Below, piece by piece: positions 1 through 6,096 of a stretch of 10,171 nt of DNA (position 1 is the stretch's first letter; every line of letters starts with the position of its first letter). The DNA lies in the NCBI GenBank assembly GCA_050485905.1, contig JBJHCH010000126.1, positions 1 to 10,171 of the forward strand, written 5' to 3'. The notes below the pieces were generated by a model. The model saw only the letters and a list, made by a program, of their open reading frames with translations, had not been told where the DNA came from and did no database searches. Both the position numbers and the translations under genes were made by a program. The DNA comes from JAWLCA01 sp050485905. Lineage in GTDB: Bacteria > Pseudomonadota > Alphaproteobacteria > Rhodobacterales > Rhodobacteraceae.

Positions 1-732
1 GAAGCTGGCGTTCACTACGGCCACCAGACCCAGCGGTGGAACCCCCGCATGGGCGAATACATCTATGGCGACCGCAACGGCATCCACATCATCGACCTGA
101 CGCAGACGGTCCCGATGCTGGACGCGGCCCTGCAGGTCGTGCGCGACACCGTGGCCAAGGGCGGGCGCATCCTGTTCGTCGGCACCAAGCGGCAGGCGCA
201 GAAGCCGATCGCCGAGGCGGCCGAGAAATGCGCGCAGTATTACATGAACCACCGCTGGCTGGGCGGCACGCTGACGAACTGGAAGACGGTTTCGCAGTCG
301 ATCCAGCGGCTGAAGCAGATCGACGAGGTTCTGGCGACCGGCGCCGAGGGGCTGACCAAGAAGGAACGCCTGGGCATGGAACGCGACCAGTCCAAGCTGC
401 AGGCCAGCCTTGGCGGTATCCGCGAGATGGGCGGCACGCCGGACCTTTTGTTCGTGATCGACGTGAACAAGGAAGACCTGGCAGTGCTGGAAGCCCGCAA
501 GCTGGGCATCCCGGTCGTGGCCGTGGTTGACACCAATTGCAGCCCCGACGGCGTGGACTATATAATTCCCGGCAACGATGACGCCGCCCGCGCGATCGCG
601 CTTTACTGCGATCTGGTCGCCCGTGCCGCGCTTGACGGCATGTCGGCGCAACTTGGCGCCGCCGGTGTCGATCTGGGCGCGATGGAAGAGGCCCCCGAGG
701 AAGAGGCCCTGGCCGAAGCCGAACAGGCATAA
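1..732 (+). CDS. rpsB: 30S ribosomal protein S2 (5' end truncated by window)
   Basis: Ribosomal protein S2 belongs to the small subunit, binds late in its assembly, and is needed with bS1 for mRNA loading. The frame is open from base 1 and begins inside the conserved N-terminal motif (EAGVHYGHQTQRWNPRM). Against E. coli S2 as I recall it, about 10-12 residues are missing. Family blocks follow in order: ILFVGTKRQAQ, NHRWLGGTLTNWKTV, SLGGIREMGG, LFVIDVNKEDLAVLEARKLGIPVVAVVDTN and IPGNDDAARAI. The C-terminus is a short acidic Glu/Ala-rich tail, as in many alphaproteobacterial S2 proteins. The stop is TAA at 730-732. The ATG at 49 is internal, not the true start. tsf follows after 73 bases, the conserved rpsB-tsf order. 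Any promoter, leader and S2-dependent autoregulatory site would lie upstream, outside the window. Confidence 0.98.
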   Translation, partial: EAGVHYGHQTQRWNPRMGEYIYGDRNGIHIIDLTQTVPMLDAALQVVRDTVAKGGRILFVGTKRQAQKPIAEAAEKCAQYYMNHRWLGGTLTNWKTVSQSIQRLKQIDEVLATGAEGLTKKERLGMERDQSKLQASLGGIREMGGTPDLLFVIDVNKEDLAVLEARKLGIPVVAVVDTNCSPDGVDYIIPGNDDAARAIALYCDLVARAALDGMSAQLGAAGVDLGAMEEAPEEEALAEAEQA

Positions 733-752
733 GGCCCGTCATCCCCCTGTCA

Positions 753-776
753 CAGGGCGGGGATAGCCCCGCCCTG
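753..776 (+). promoter_or_regulatory. rpsB-tsf intergenic hairpin, possible attenuator
   Basis: A perfect 10-bp inverted repeat, CAGGGCGGGG / CCCCGCCCTG, has an ATAG loop and lies 20 bases after the rpsB stop and 29 bases before the tsf start. No run of T follows, so it is not a canonical intrinsic terminator. In E. coli the rpsB-tsf spacer also holds a hairpin that partly attenuates transcription, so attenuation, RNA processing or protection of the rpsB mRNA end are reasonable inferences here. Confidence 0.6.
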
Positions 777-792
777 CCCCTGATGATTCTGC

Positions 793-798
793 AAGGAG
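793..798 (+). promoter_or_regulatory. Shine-Dalgarno site of tsf
   Basis: AAGGAG lies 7 bases before the ATG at 806. It is the clearest ribosome binding site in the window and fixes the tsf start, as expected for a highly expressed translation factor. Confidence 0.85.
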
Positions 799-805
799 AG
801 CCAAG

Positions 806-1681
806 ATGGCGATCACCGCACAGATGGTGAAAGACCTGCGCGACACCACCGGCGCAGGCATGATGGACGCGAAGAAGGCGCTGACGGAAACCAACGGCGA
901 CATGGAAGCCGCCGTGGACTGGCTGCGCACCAAGGGGCTGGCCAAGGCCGCCAAGAAATCCGGCCGCGTCGCGGCAGAGGGTCTGGTCGGCGTGGCGGTC
1001 GAGGGCGGCCGTGGCGTGGCGGTCGAGGTGAACTCGGAAACCGATTTCGTCGGCAAGAATGCCGAGTTTCAGGGCATGGTGGCGGATATCACCCGCACCG
1101 CGCTGGGGGCTGCGGATCTTGACGCGCTGAAGGCGGCCGATCTGAACGGCAAGCCGGTGGAAACCGTGCTGACCGACGCCATCGCCCGGATCGGCGAGAA
1201 CATGACCCTGCGCCGGATGGAGGCGATTGAGGGCGAAACGGTCGTGTCCTATGTCCACAATGCCGCCGCAGACGGCATGGGCAAGATCGGTGTTCTGGTT
1301 GCGCTGAAGGGCGCGGACAACGGCATCGGCAAGCAGATCGCGATGCATGTCGCCGCGACCAGCCCCGCGTCGCTGTCCGAGGCCGATCTGGACCCGGCGC
1401 TGATCGAGCGCGAGAAGGCCATTCTGACCGAACAGGCCCGCGAAAGCGGCAAGCCGGACGCGGTGATCGAGAAGATGATCGTCGGCCGGATGGCGAAGTT
1501 CTTTGAGGAAGTCACGCTGCTGGGCCAGAAATTCGTGATCAACCCCGATGTCACCGTGGCGCAGGCCGCGCAGGACGCGGGCGTTGAAGTGATCGGCTTT
1601 GTCCGCATGGCTGTGGGCGAAGGCATCGAGAAAAAAGAAGAGGACTTTGCCGCCGAGGTCGCCAAGACCCTGGCCGGCTGA
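806..1681 (+). CDS. tsf: Translation elongation factor Ts (EF-Ts)
   Basis: EF-Ts is the cytoplasmic guanine-nucleotide exchange factor that releases GDP from EF-Tu. The 291-residue product is close to the usual length. An N-terminal UBA-like domain (about residues 1-55) carries the signature LRDTTGAGMMDAKKAL. It is followed by the core signature with TDFV at 79-82. Asp80 and Phe81 there match the E. coli residues that enter EF-Tu near the Mg2+ site. HVAAxSP and the C-terminal EF-Ts dimerisation-type region follow, and the protein ends with an acidic, Lys/Glu-rich stretch. The start is chosen from the AAGGAG site and the conserved MAITAQMVKDLR beginning. It is the second gene of the rpsB-tsf operon and is followed by a strong terminator. 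Confidence 0.98.
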   Translation: MAITAQMVKDLRDTTGAGMMDAKKALTETNGDMEAAVDWLRTKGLAKAAKKSGRVAAEGLVGVAVEGGRGVAVEVNSETDFVGKNAEFQGMVADITRTALGAADLDALKAADLNGKPVETVLTDAIARIGENMTLRRMEAIEGETVVSYVHNAAADGMGKIGVLVALKGADNGIGKQIAMHVAATSPASLSEADLDPALIEREKAILTEQARESGKPDAVIEKMIVGRMAKFFEEVTLLGQKFVINPDVTVAQAAQDAGVEVIGFVRMAVGEGIEKKEEDFAAEVAKTLAG

Positions 1682-1690
1682 GTCCCGCAT

Positions 1691-1708
1691 CGGGGCCTGA
1701 CGGCCCCG
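1691..1708 (+). repeat. Small GC hairpin just after tsf
   Basis: CGGGGCC-TGAC-GGCCCCG is a perfect 7-bp stem with a 4-base loop, starting 10 bases after the tsf stop. No T-run follows it. It stands immediately before the true terminator, so the two form tandem hairpins at the operon end. It may assist pausing or protect the 3' end; its role is inferred only from position. Confidence 0.55.
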
Positions 1709-1715
1709 GACCTTG

Positions 1716-1747
1716 CGCCGCCGGACCCTGCGTTCGGCGGCGTTTTT
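1716..1747 (+). terminator. Rho-independent terminator of the rpsB-tsf operon
   Basis: A perfect 8-bp GC stem (CGCCGCCG / CGGCGGCG, 1716-1723 and 1735-1742) with an 11-base loop is followed at once by TTTTT (1743-1747). This is the textbook form of an intrinsic terminator. The T-run ends only 13 bases before the most likely start codon of the next gene, so it is either the end of the operon or a partial read-through point feeding the oxidoreductase gene. Confidence 0.88.
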
Positions 1748-1760
1748 CATGGGGGGTGGC

Positions 1761-2945
1761 ATGGGTGAACGCTGGGACGTGGTGATCGCGGGTGGCGCGG
1801 TCATGGGGGCATCGGCGGCGTTCTGGCTGACACGGATGCAGCCCGGCCTGCGCGTGCTGGTGGCCGAGATGGACCCGAGCTATGCGCGGTCGTCCACCGC
1901 CCTGTCGGTGGCGTCGATCCGGCAGCAGTTCACGAACCCGGTCAATGTGAAGATCAGCCGCTTCGGCTTTGATTTCCTGTCCGATTTCCAGACGCATCTT
2001 GGCGTGGATGTGGGCGTGCCCGACCTTGGGATGAAGGAGAACGGCTATCTGTTCCTTGCCGGCAGCGCCGAGGCGGCGGCGGTTATGGCGGATGTGGCGG
2101 CGATGCAGCGGGAGCACGGCGCGCTGACCGAGGTGCTGGATCGCGCGGCGATTGCGGCGCGGTTTCCCTGGCTTGAACTGGCCGATGTCGAGGCCGGCTC
2201 GTTCGGGCCGGGGCGTGAGGGCTGGTTCGACAACATGGGGCTTCTCAACGGCTTGCGGGCGACGGCACGGGCGCAGGGGGCCGAGTTCGTGGCCGACCGG
2301 GTGGTGGGCGCGGTGCGGCAGGGCGACCGGGTGACGGCCGTGCGGCTGGCCGGGCGGGGAGAGGTGGCCTGCGGGGCGCTGGTGAACGCGATGGGCACGC
2401 GGGCGGCGGAGCTGCTGCGCTGGCTTGGCGAGGATCTGGCGGTGGAGCCGCGAAAGCGCACGGTTTTCCTGATAGATGCGCCGAATGCGAAACACCCGGA
2501 TGCGCCGTTACTTGTTGATCACACAGGGTTTTACATCCGGCCCGAGGGCGACGGGCAGTGGATCACCGCCATCGTGCCCGAGGAGGACGGCCCGGTCGAT
2601 CCAGACGATTTCGAGCCGCGGCATCAGGATTTCGAGGATCTGATCTGGGAGCGGCTCTACAACCGCTGCGAAGGCTTTGACGCGGTGAAGGTGCTGCGGT
2701 TCTGGGTCGGGCATTACGCCTATAACACATTGGACCAGAACGCGATTGTCGGCCCGCATCCGCATCTCCGCAACCTGTTCCTGATGAACGGCTTTTCCGG
2801 CCACGGGCTGCAGCAGGCCCCGGCCGTGGGGCGGGGGATTGCCGAGATCCTGCTGACCGGCAGCTACCAGACGCTGGACCTGTCGGACCTGGGCGTGGCG
2901 CGGATGCTGGAGGGGCGTCCCTTTGCCGAGCGCGCCATCGTCTAA
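1761..2945 (+). CDS. FAD-dependent oxidoreductase, DAO family (FOXRED1-like)
   Basis: The 394-residue product has the D-amino-acid-oxidase fold (glycine/sarcosine/D-amino acid oxidase superfamily). An N-terminal FAD-binding beta-alpha-beta motif, DVVIAGGAVMGASAAFWL (residues 6-23), leads to the acidic residue Glu36 expected to bind the FAD ribose. The stretch SSTALSVASIRQQF (44-57) resembles FOXRED1, the mitochondrial complex I assembly factor. The C-terminal FAD-contact block GFSGHGLQQAPAVGRGI is typical of the superfamily. The middle Gly of GxGxxG is Ala (A13), an atypical but tolerated variant. The start at 1761 is preferred: it has a G-rich stretch just upstream and leaves a normal N-terminus. 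The in-frame ATG at 1749 would add four residues; starts further upstream fall inside the tsf terminator. The family assignment is firm, but the substrate is unknown. There is no signal peptide, so it is probably cytoplasmic. Confidence 0.88.
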   Translation: MGERWDVVIAGGAVMGASAAFWLTRMQPGLRVLVAEMDPSYARSSTALSVASIRQQFTNPVNVKISRFGFDFLSDFQTHLGVDVGVPDLGMKENGYLFLAGSAEAAAVMADVAAMQREHGALTEVLDRAAIAARFPWLELADVEAGSFGPGREGWFDNMGLLNGLRATARAQGAEFVADRVVGAVRQGDRVTAVRLAGRGEVACGALVNAMGTRAAELLRWLGEDLAVEPRKRTVFLIDAPNAKHPDAPLLVDHTGFYIRPEGDGQWITAIVPEEDGPVDPDDFEPRHQDFEDLIWERLYNRCEGFDAVKVLRFWVGHYAYNTLDQNAIVGPHPHLRNLFLMNGFSGHGLQQAPAVGRGIAEILLTGSYQTLDLSDLGVARMLEGRPFAERAIV

Positions 2946-2946
2946 A

Positions 2947-2993
2947 GCATGTCGCGCAGAAGTGGGAACCGGTTCTGCGCGTCCCGGACATGC
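2947..2993. repeat. Imperfect palindrome resembling a dispersed alphaproteobacterial intergenic repeat
   Basis: Outer arms GCATGTC (2947-2953) and GACATGC (2987-2993) enclose inner arms GCGCAGAA (2954-2961) and TTCTGCGC (2973-2980), separated on the right by a 6-base bulge. The core contains the perfect palindrome GAACCGGTTC (2966-2975). The overall pattern, AAAGCATG...AGAAGTGGGAACCGGTTCT...CATGC, looks like the palindromic units scattered between genes in many Rhizobiales genomes, as I recall them. It begins 2 bases after the oxidoreductase stop codon. Other copies cannot be checked from one window. Confidence 0.55.
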
Positions 2994-3005
2994 GAAAACA
3001 ACAAG

Positions 3006-3037
3006 CTAGAGACTGCCGCGAACGCGGCAGTCTCTAG
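3006..3037 (-). terminator. 14-bp perfect hairpin between convergent genes, probable gluQ terminator
   Basis: CTAGAGACTGCCGC (3006-3019) pairs perfectly with 3024-3037 across a GAAC loop. Read on the - strand, the stem lies 23 bases past the gluQ stop and is followed by the T-rich stretch CTTGTTGTTTTC, so it fits an intrinsic terminator for the trmFO-gluQ transcript. Read on the + strand it has no T-run, so it would stop oxidoreductase transcription only weakly, although the stem could protect that mRNA end. Confidence 0.6.
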
Positions 3038-3060
3038 GCGCGGGCCGCTGCCCGCCGGGG

Positions 3061-3903
3061 TCACAGCCCGACCAGCGCCCGGACCTGTGCCGCGCTCAGC
3101 CCGTCCTCGCGGTAGCGGCGGATGGCGCGGGCGTCGTCGCGCTTTGCCAGCCGCTTGCCGACCTCGTCGCGGATCAGGCGGTGATGGTGATAGACCGGGG
3201 TGGGCAGGCCGAGCAGGCGCTGCAGGATCACCTGCACCGGGGTGAAGTCGAACAGATCCTCGCCCCGGATCACATGGGTGACGCCCTGATCGGCATCGTC
3301 CAGCGCGGCGGCGAGGAAATAGGCGACGATATCCTCGCCCCTGCGCGACAGGACCACGTCGCCGATCCGCTCCAGCGCGGCGGCGGCATCGACCCGGTGG
3401 TGCCCGGCATGGGCGGGGCCGGTCTCGTCGAACTCCGGCACGGCATCGAGACCCGAAAGCGCGGCCGCCAGATCAAGGCGCAGCACATCGCCCGGCTGGC
3501 GCGAGGTCATCGGCCGGCCCCGGCAGGTGCCGGGATAGACGGCAAAGGTCACGCCTTCCTGCGGGGCGGCGGTGGCGGCGCGGATGTCGGCGCGGGTGCA
3601 GGAACAGGGATAGAGCAGCCCGCGCGCCGCCAGCGGTTCCAGCCGGACGTTGTAGGCCGCGATCCGGTCGGACTGCCGGCGCACCGGCCCGTCCCAGGTC
3701 AGGCCCAGCCATGCCAGGTCGGACAGGATCGCCTCCTCCCACTCCGGGCGGCTGCGTTCGAGGTCGGTATCCTCCATCCGCAGCAGGAACTGCCCGCCCG
3801 CCGCGCGGGCCATGTCGTGGGCGAGGCAGGCGGAATAGGCGTGGCCCAGATGCAGCGGCCCCGTGGGCGAGGGCGCGAAGCGTGTGCAGTAGTCAGGCGG
3901 CAT
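3061..3903 (-). CDS. gluQ: Glutamyl-Q tRNA(Asp) synthetase
   Basis: GluQ (YadB) activates glutamate and attaches it to the queuosine base at position 34 of tRNA-Asp. It is a truncated relative of glutamyl-tRNA synthetase that lacks the anticodon-binding domain; the 280-residue length fits that. The class I signature is HLGH (18-21) after FAPSPTGPL, with the MEDTD block at 43-47. The Zn site of the family is present as CSC (Cys100, Cys102) plus Tyr123 and Cys127 in YPGTC. The KMSKS equivalent is KRLAK near residues 250-254. The start at 3903 is chosen because homologues begin a few residues before the TRFAPSPTG block; longer readings run into trmFO. Its ATG overlaps the end of trmFO by 11 bases, so the two are probably translationally coupled. 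TGA stop at 3063-3061. Confidence 0.95.
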   Translation of the reverse strand: MPPDYCTRFAPSPTGPLHLGHAYSACLAHDMARAAGGQFLLRMEDTDLERSRPEWEEAILSDLAWLGLTWDGPVRRQSDRIAAYNVRLEPLAARGLLYPCSCTRADIRAATAAPQEGVTFAVYPGTCRGRPMTSRQPGDVLRLDLAAALSGLDAVPEFDETGPAHAGHHRVDAAAALERIGDVVLSRRGEDIVAYFLAAALDDADQGVTHVIRGEDLFDFTPVQVILQRLLGLPTPVYHHHRLIRDEVGKRLAKRDDARAIRRYREDGLSAAQVRALVGL

Positions 3904-5245
3904 CCTGCCGCGCCTGCCCCAGCCAGTCCAGAAACGCCGCCTTGGCCCGGTCGGTATAGGCCTTGTAGCGGTCACGGCGCCCGCGCCGGCCGCCCCGTGC
4001 CTCCACGGGCGGGAACAGGCCGAAGTTGACGTTCATCGGCTGGAACGTCTTTGCCTCTGCCCCGCCGCTGATATGGGTGACCAGCGCCCCCATCGCGGTT
4101 TCCGGCGGCGGCGAGTCAAGTGGGCGGCCGAGGATCTCTGCCACCGCCAGACGCCCGGCCAAAAGGCCCATCGCGGCGGATTCGACATACCCCTCCACCC
4201 CCGTGATCTGGCCGGCGAAGCGGATGTGCGGTTTCGATTTCAGCCGCATCTGCCCGTCCAGCAGCGTGGGGGAGTTGATGAAGGTGTTGCGGTGGATGCC
4301 GCCAAGGCGTGCGAAGGACGCATCCTGTAACCCCGGAATCATTCGGAAAACAGAGGTCTGCGCGCCATACTTCATCTTTGTCTGGAAGCCGACGATATTG
4401 TAGAGCGTTCCCAGTGCATTGTCGCGGCGCAACTGCACGACCGCGTAGGGCTTCACGTCCGGCTGGTGGGCGTTGGTCAGGCCCACGGGTTTCATCGGGC
4501 CAAAGCGCAGGGTTTCGCGCCCGCGTTCGGCCATCACCTCGATGGGCAGGCAGCCGTCGAAATAATTCGCGGTCTCGCCCGGCTTGAACTCAGTCTTGTC
4601 GGCGGCCAGCAGCGCGTCGATGAAGCCCTCGTACTGGTCGCGGGTCATCGGGCAGTTGATATAGGCGGTGCGCTGTTCCTCGGTCTCGCCCTTGTCGTAG
4701 CGCGATTGCGCCCAGGCCACGGTCATGTCGATGGTGTCGGCATGGACGATCGGGGCAATGGCGTCGAAGAAGGCGAGCGCATCGGCGCCGGTTTCCGCCC
4801 GGATCGCCTGTGCGAGGGTGCCCGAGGTCAGCGGGCCGGTGGCGATGATCCAGTGGCCGTCAGTGGGTAGCGCGGTGATCTCACCCTCTTCAACCGTCAC
4901 ATTCGGATGCGCCCGCAAGCGGCTGGTAACAGATGCAGAAAACGCATCGCGGTCCACCGCCAGCGCGCCGCCGGCGGGCAGCGCATGGGCATCGGCCATC
5001 GCCATGATCAGCCCGCCGGCGGCGCGCATTTCCCAGTGCAGCAGTCCCACGGCGTTCTGTTCGTCATCGTCCGACCGGAAGGAGTTGGAGCAGACCATTT
5101 CGGCCAGATCGCCGGTCTTGTGGGCGAAGGTGCCGACCTGCGGGCGCATTTCGTGGATCACGACCGGCACGCCGGCCTCGGCCGCCTGCCATGCGGCCTC
5201 GGAACCGGCCATGCCGCCGCCGACGATGTGGAGTGTCTGTGTCAT
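3893..5245 (-). CDS. trmFO: tRNA (uracil-54-C5)-methyltransferase, folate/FAD-dependent
   Basis: TrmFO makes ribothymidine at position 54 in the T-loop of tRNAs, taking the carbon from methylenetetrahydrofolate and the electrons from reduced FAD. The 450-residue protein begins with the FAD-binding motif HIVGGGMAGSEAAW (6-19) and HEMRP. The family hallmark MVCSNSFRSDD follows, with Cys52 corresponding to the functional Cys53 of the B. subtilis enzyme. A second conserved cysteine is Cys198 in YINCPM. Further family blocks are GPMKPVGL, QLRRDN, FQTKMKYGAQ, HRNTFINSPTLL, FAGQITGVEGYVESAAMGLLAG and the C-terminal PMNVNFGLFPP. The ATG at 5245 gives the standard N-terminus; its upstream Shine-Dalgarno is weak. 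It is the first gene of a two-gene operon with gluQ and is divergent from the NDUFA12-like gene. The older name is gid. Confidence 0.97.
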   Translation of the reverse strand: MTQTLHIVGGGMAGSEAAWQAAEAGVPVVIHEMRPQVGTFAHKTGDLAEMVCSNSFRSDDDEQNAVGLLHWEMRAAGGLIMAMADAHALPAGGALAVDRDAFSASVTSRLRAHPNVTVEEGEITALPTDGHWIIATGPLTSGTLAQAIRAETGADALAFFDAIAPIVHADTIDMTVAWAQSRYDKGETEEQRTAYINCPMTRDQYEGFIDALLAADKTEFKPGETANYFDGCLPIEVMAERGRETLRFGPMKPVGLTNAHQPDVKPYAVVQLRRDNALGTLYNIVGFQTKMKYGAQTSVFRMIPGLQDASFARLGGIHRNTFINSPTLLDGQMRLKSKPHIRFAGQITGVEGYVESAAMGLLAGRLAVAEILGRPLDSPPPETAMGALVTHISGGAEAKTFQPMNVNFGLFPPVEARGGRRGRRDRYKAYTDRAKAAFLDWLGQARQDAA

Positions 5246-5358
5246 TGGCCGGATCTAGCCTGCGTTTGGCGTGAAGGGAAGCCCGCGCACGGCAATGTCG
5301 CTGGACCTTGCGGCCCGGTTCGTTCATACCCTTGGCGTCGCTTGCGAGAGGACGGAGC
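5246..5358. promoter_or_regulatory. Divergent intergenic region, trmFO / NDUFA12-like gene
   Basis: These 113 bases separate two divergent genes and must hold, or lie close to, promoters for both. I could not find a convincing -35/-10 pair on either strand, nor an operator-like palindrome. The placement is by gene orientation only. Confidence 0.3.
5347..5352 (+). promoter_or_regulatory. Shine-Dalgarno site of the NDUFA12-like gene
   Basis: AGAGGA lies 6 bases before the ATG at 5359. It supports that start over a longer in-frame reading beginning at 5308, whose extra residues look like leader sequence. A second GGAG at 5354-5357 is too close to the ATG to be the main site. Confidence 0.6.
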
Positions 5359-5733
5359 ATGAACTTTCTTCTTCGGCTGCTGACCTGGTGGAATGGCCAG
5401 ACGCTCGGCACCCAGTTGTTTACCTGGCGCAAGGGCGAGAAGGTGGGCGAGGACGAACAGGGCAACGCCTTCTACCAGACCCGCGACGGCAAGAAGCGCT
5501 GGGTGATCTATAACGGCGAGTCCGAGGCGAGCCGGGTCAGCCCCGACTGGCACGGCTGGCTGCATTTCACCTGGGACCAGCCGCCGACCGAGGTACCGAT
5601 AGCCCGCAAGCCGTGGGAGCAGCCGCATCAGGAAAACCTGACCGGCACGCCGATGGCCTATGTGCCCGCAGGCTCGATCCGCCGCACCGAACTGAAGGAG
5701 CGGCGCGATTACGAGGCATGGCGCCCGGACTGA
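5359..5733 (+). CDS. NADH:ubiquinone oxidoreductase accessory subunit, NDUFA12 (B17.2) family
   Basis: NDUFA12-type proteins are accessory subunits on the peripheral arm of respiratory complex I in mitochondria. They are also found in alphaproteobacteria such as Paracoccus denitrificans. The 124-residue product carries the family blocks in order: WNGQTLGTQLFTWRKGEKVGED (11-32), RWVIYNGESEASRVSPDWHGWLH (47-69), then HQENLTGTPMAYVPAGSI (90-107) and YEAW (118-121) at the end. It has no signal peptide and no membrane span, fitting a cytoplasm-facing subunit. The next gene starts 3 bases after its stop, so the two are likely co-transcribed. The main nuo operon is not in this window, the usual situation for this accessory gene. 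The bacterial gene has no settled symbol. Confidence 0.93.
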   Translation: MNFLLRLLTWWNGQTLGTQLFTWRKGEKVGEDEQGNAFYQTRDGKKRWVIYNGESEASRVSPDWHGWLHFTWDQPPTEVPIARKPWEQPHQENLTGTPMAYVPAGSIRRTELKERRDYEAWRPD

Positions 5734-5736
5734 TCG

Positions 5737-6096
5737 ATGCGGATCATCGCAACGGGACTGCTGGCGCTGACGCTGGCGCATCCGGCGGCCGCGCAGGCCA
5801 CCGAGGGCGCGGGCGCGGTGCTGCGCTGGCTGGACAAGGTATCGGGCGAGTCGGTCGATATCGAGATGCCGGTGGGCGAGTTCCGGGTGCAGGGGCGGCT
5901 GACGATCACCCTGAACGCCTGCCGCTACCCCGCCGAGGGAGAGCCGACCAGCGCCTATGCGCATCTGATCATCCATGACGGGCTGGTGACAGAGGGGCCG
6001 GTTTTCGCCGGCTGGATGATCGCCGACAGCCCCGCGCTGCACGCGCTGGACCATTCGCGCTATGACGTCTGGGTGATCCGCTGCACCACCTCCTGA
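5737..6096 (+). CDS. DUF2155 domain protein, exported
   Basis: This small protein of 119 residues has a probable Sec signal peptide: hydrophobic residues 3-14, then AHPAAAQA with likely cleavage after Ala19 or Ala21. The mature part matches the DUF2155 pattern: VLRWLDKVSGESVDIEMPVGE, GRLTITLNACRYP, VFAGWMIADSPALHALDHSRYDVWVIRC. Two cysteines, Cys62 and Cys116, are the only ones in the mature chain and could form a disulfide in the periplasm. The molecular function is unknown. It starts 3 bases after the NDUFA12-like stop. That coupling is suggestive of a link to the respiratory chain but does not prove one. Its last 37 bases overlap the 3' end of aat on the other strand. Confidence 0.9.
   Translation: MRIIATGLLALTLAHPAAAQATEGAGAVLRWLDKVSGESVDIEMPVGEFRVQGRLTITLNACRYPAEGEPTSAYAHLIIHDGLVTEGPVFAGWMIADSPALHALDHSRYDVWVIRCTTS

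Noticed and set aside
89..1804. Long open frame (571 codons) on the - strand, antisense to rpsB and tsf
   Set aside because: It has no recognisable domain and is a product of GC-rich codon use opposite two certain genes.
1551..2495. Open frame of 314 codons on the - strand crossing the tsf terminator
   Set aside because: It crosses the tsf end, the terminator and the oxidoreductase start, and its composition is that of a shadow frame.
3181..4029. Open frame of 282 codons on the + strand opposite gluQ
   Set aside because: No motif is visible, and gluQ on the other strand is unambiguous.
5308..5358. Longer N-terminus for the NDUFA12-like protein
   Set aside because: It would need a TTG start, lacks a ribosome binding site, and adds 17 residues not expected in the family; AGAGGA supports the ATG at 5359.
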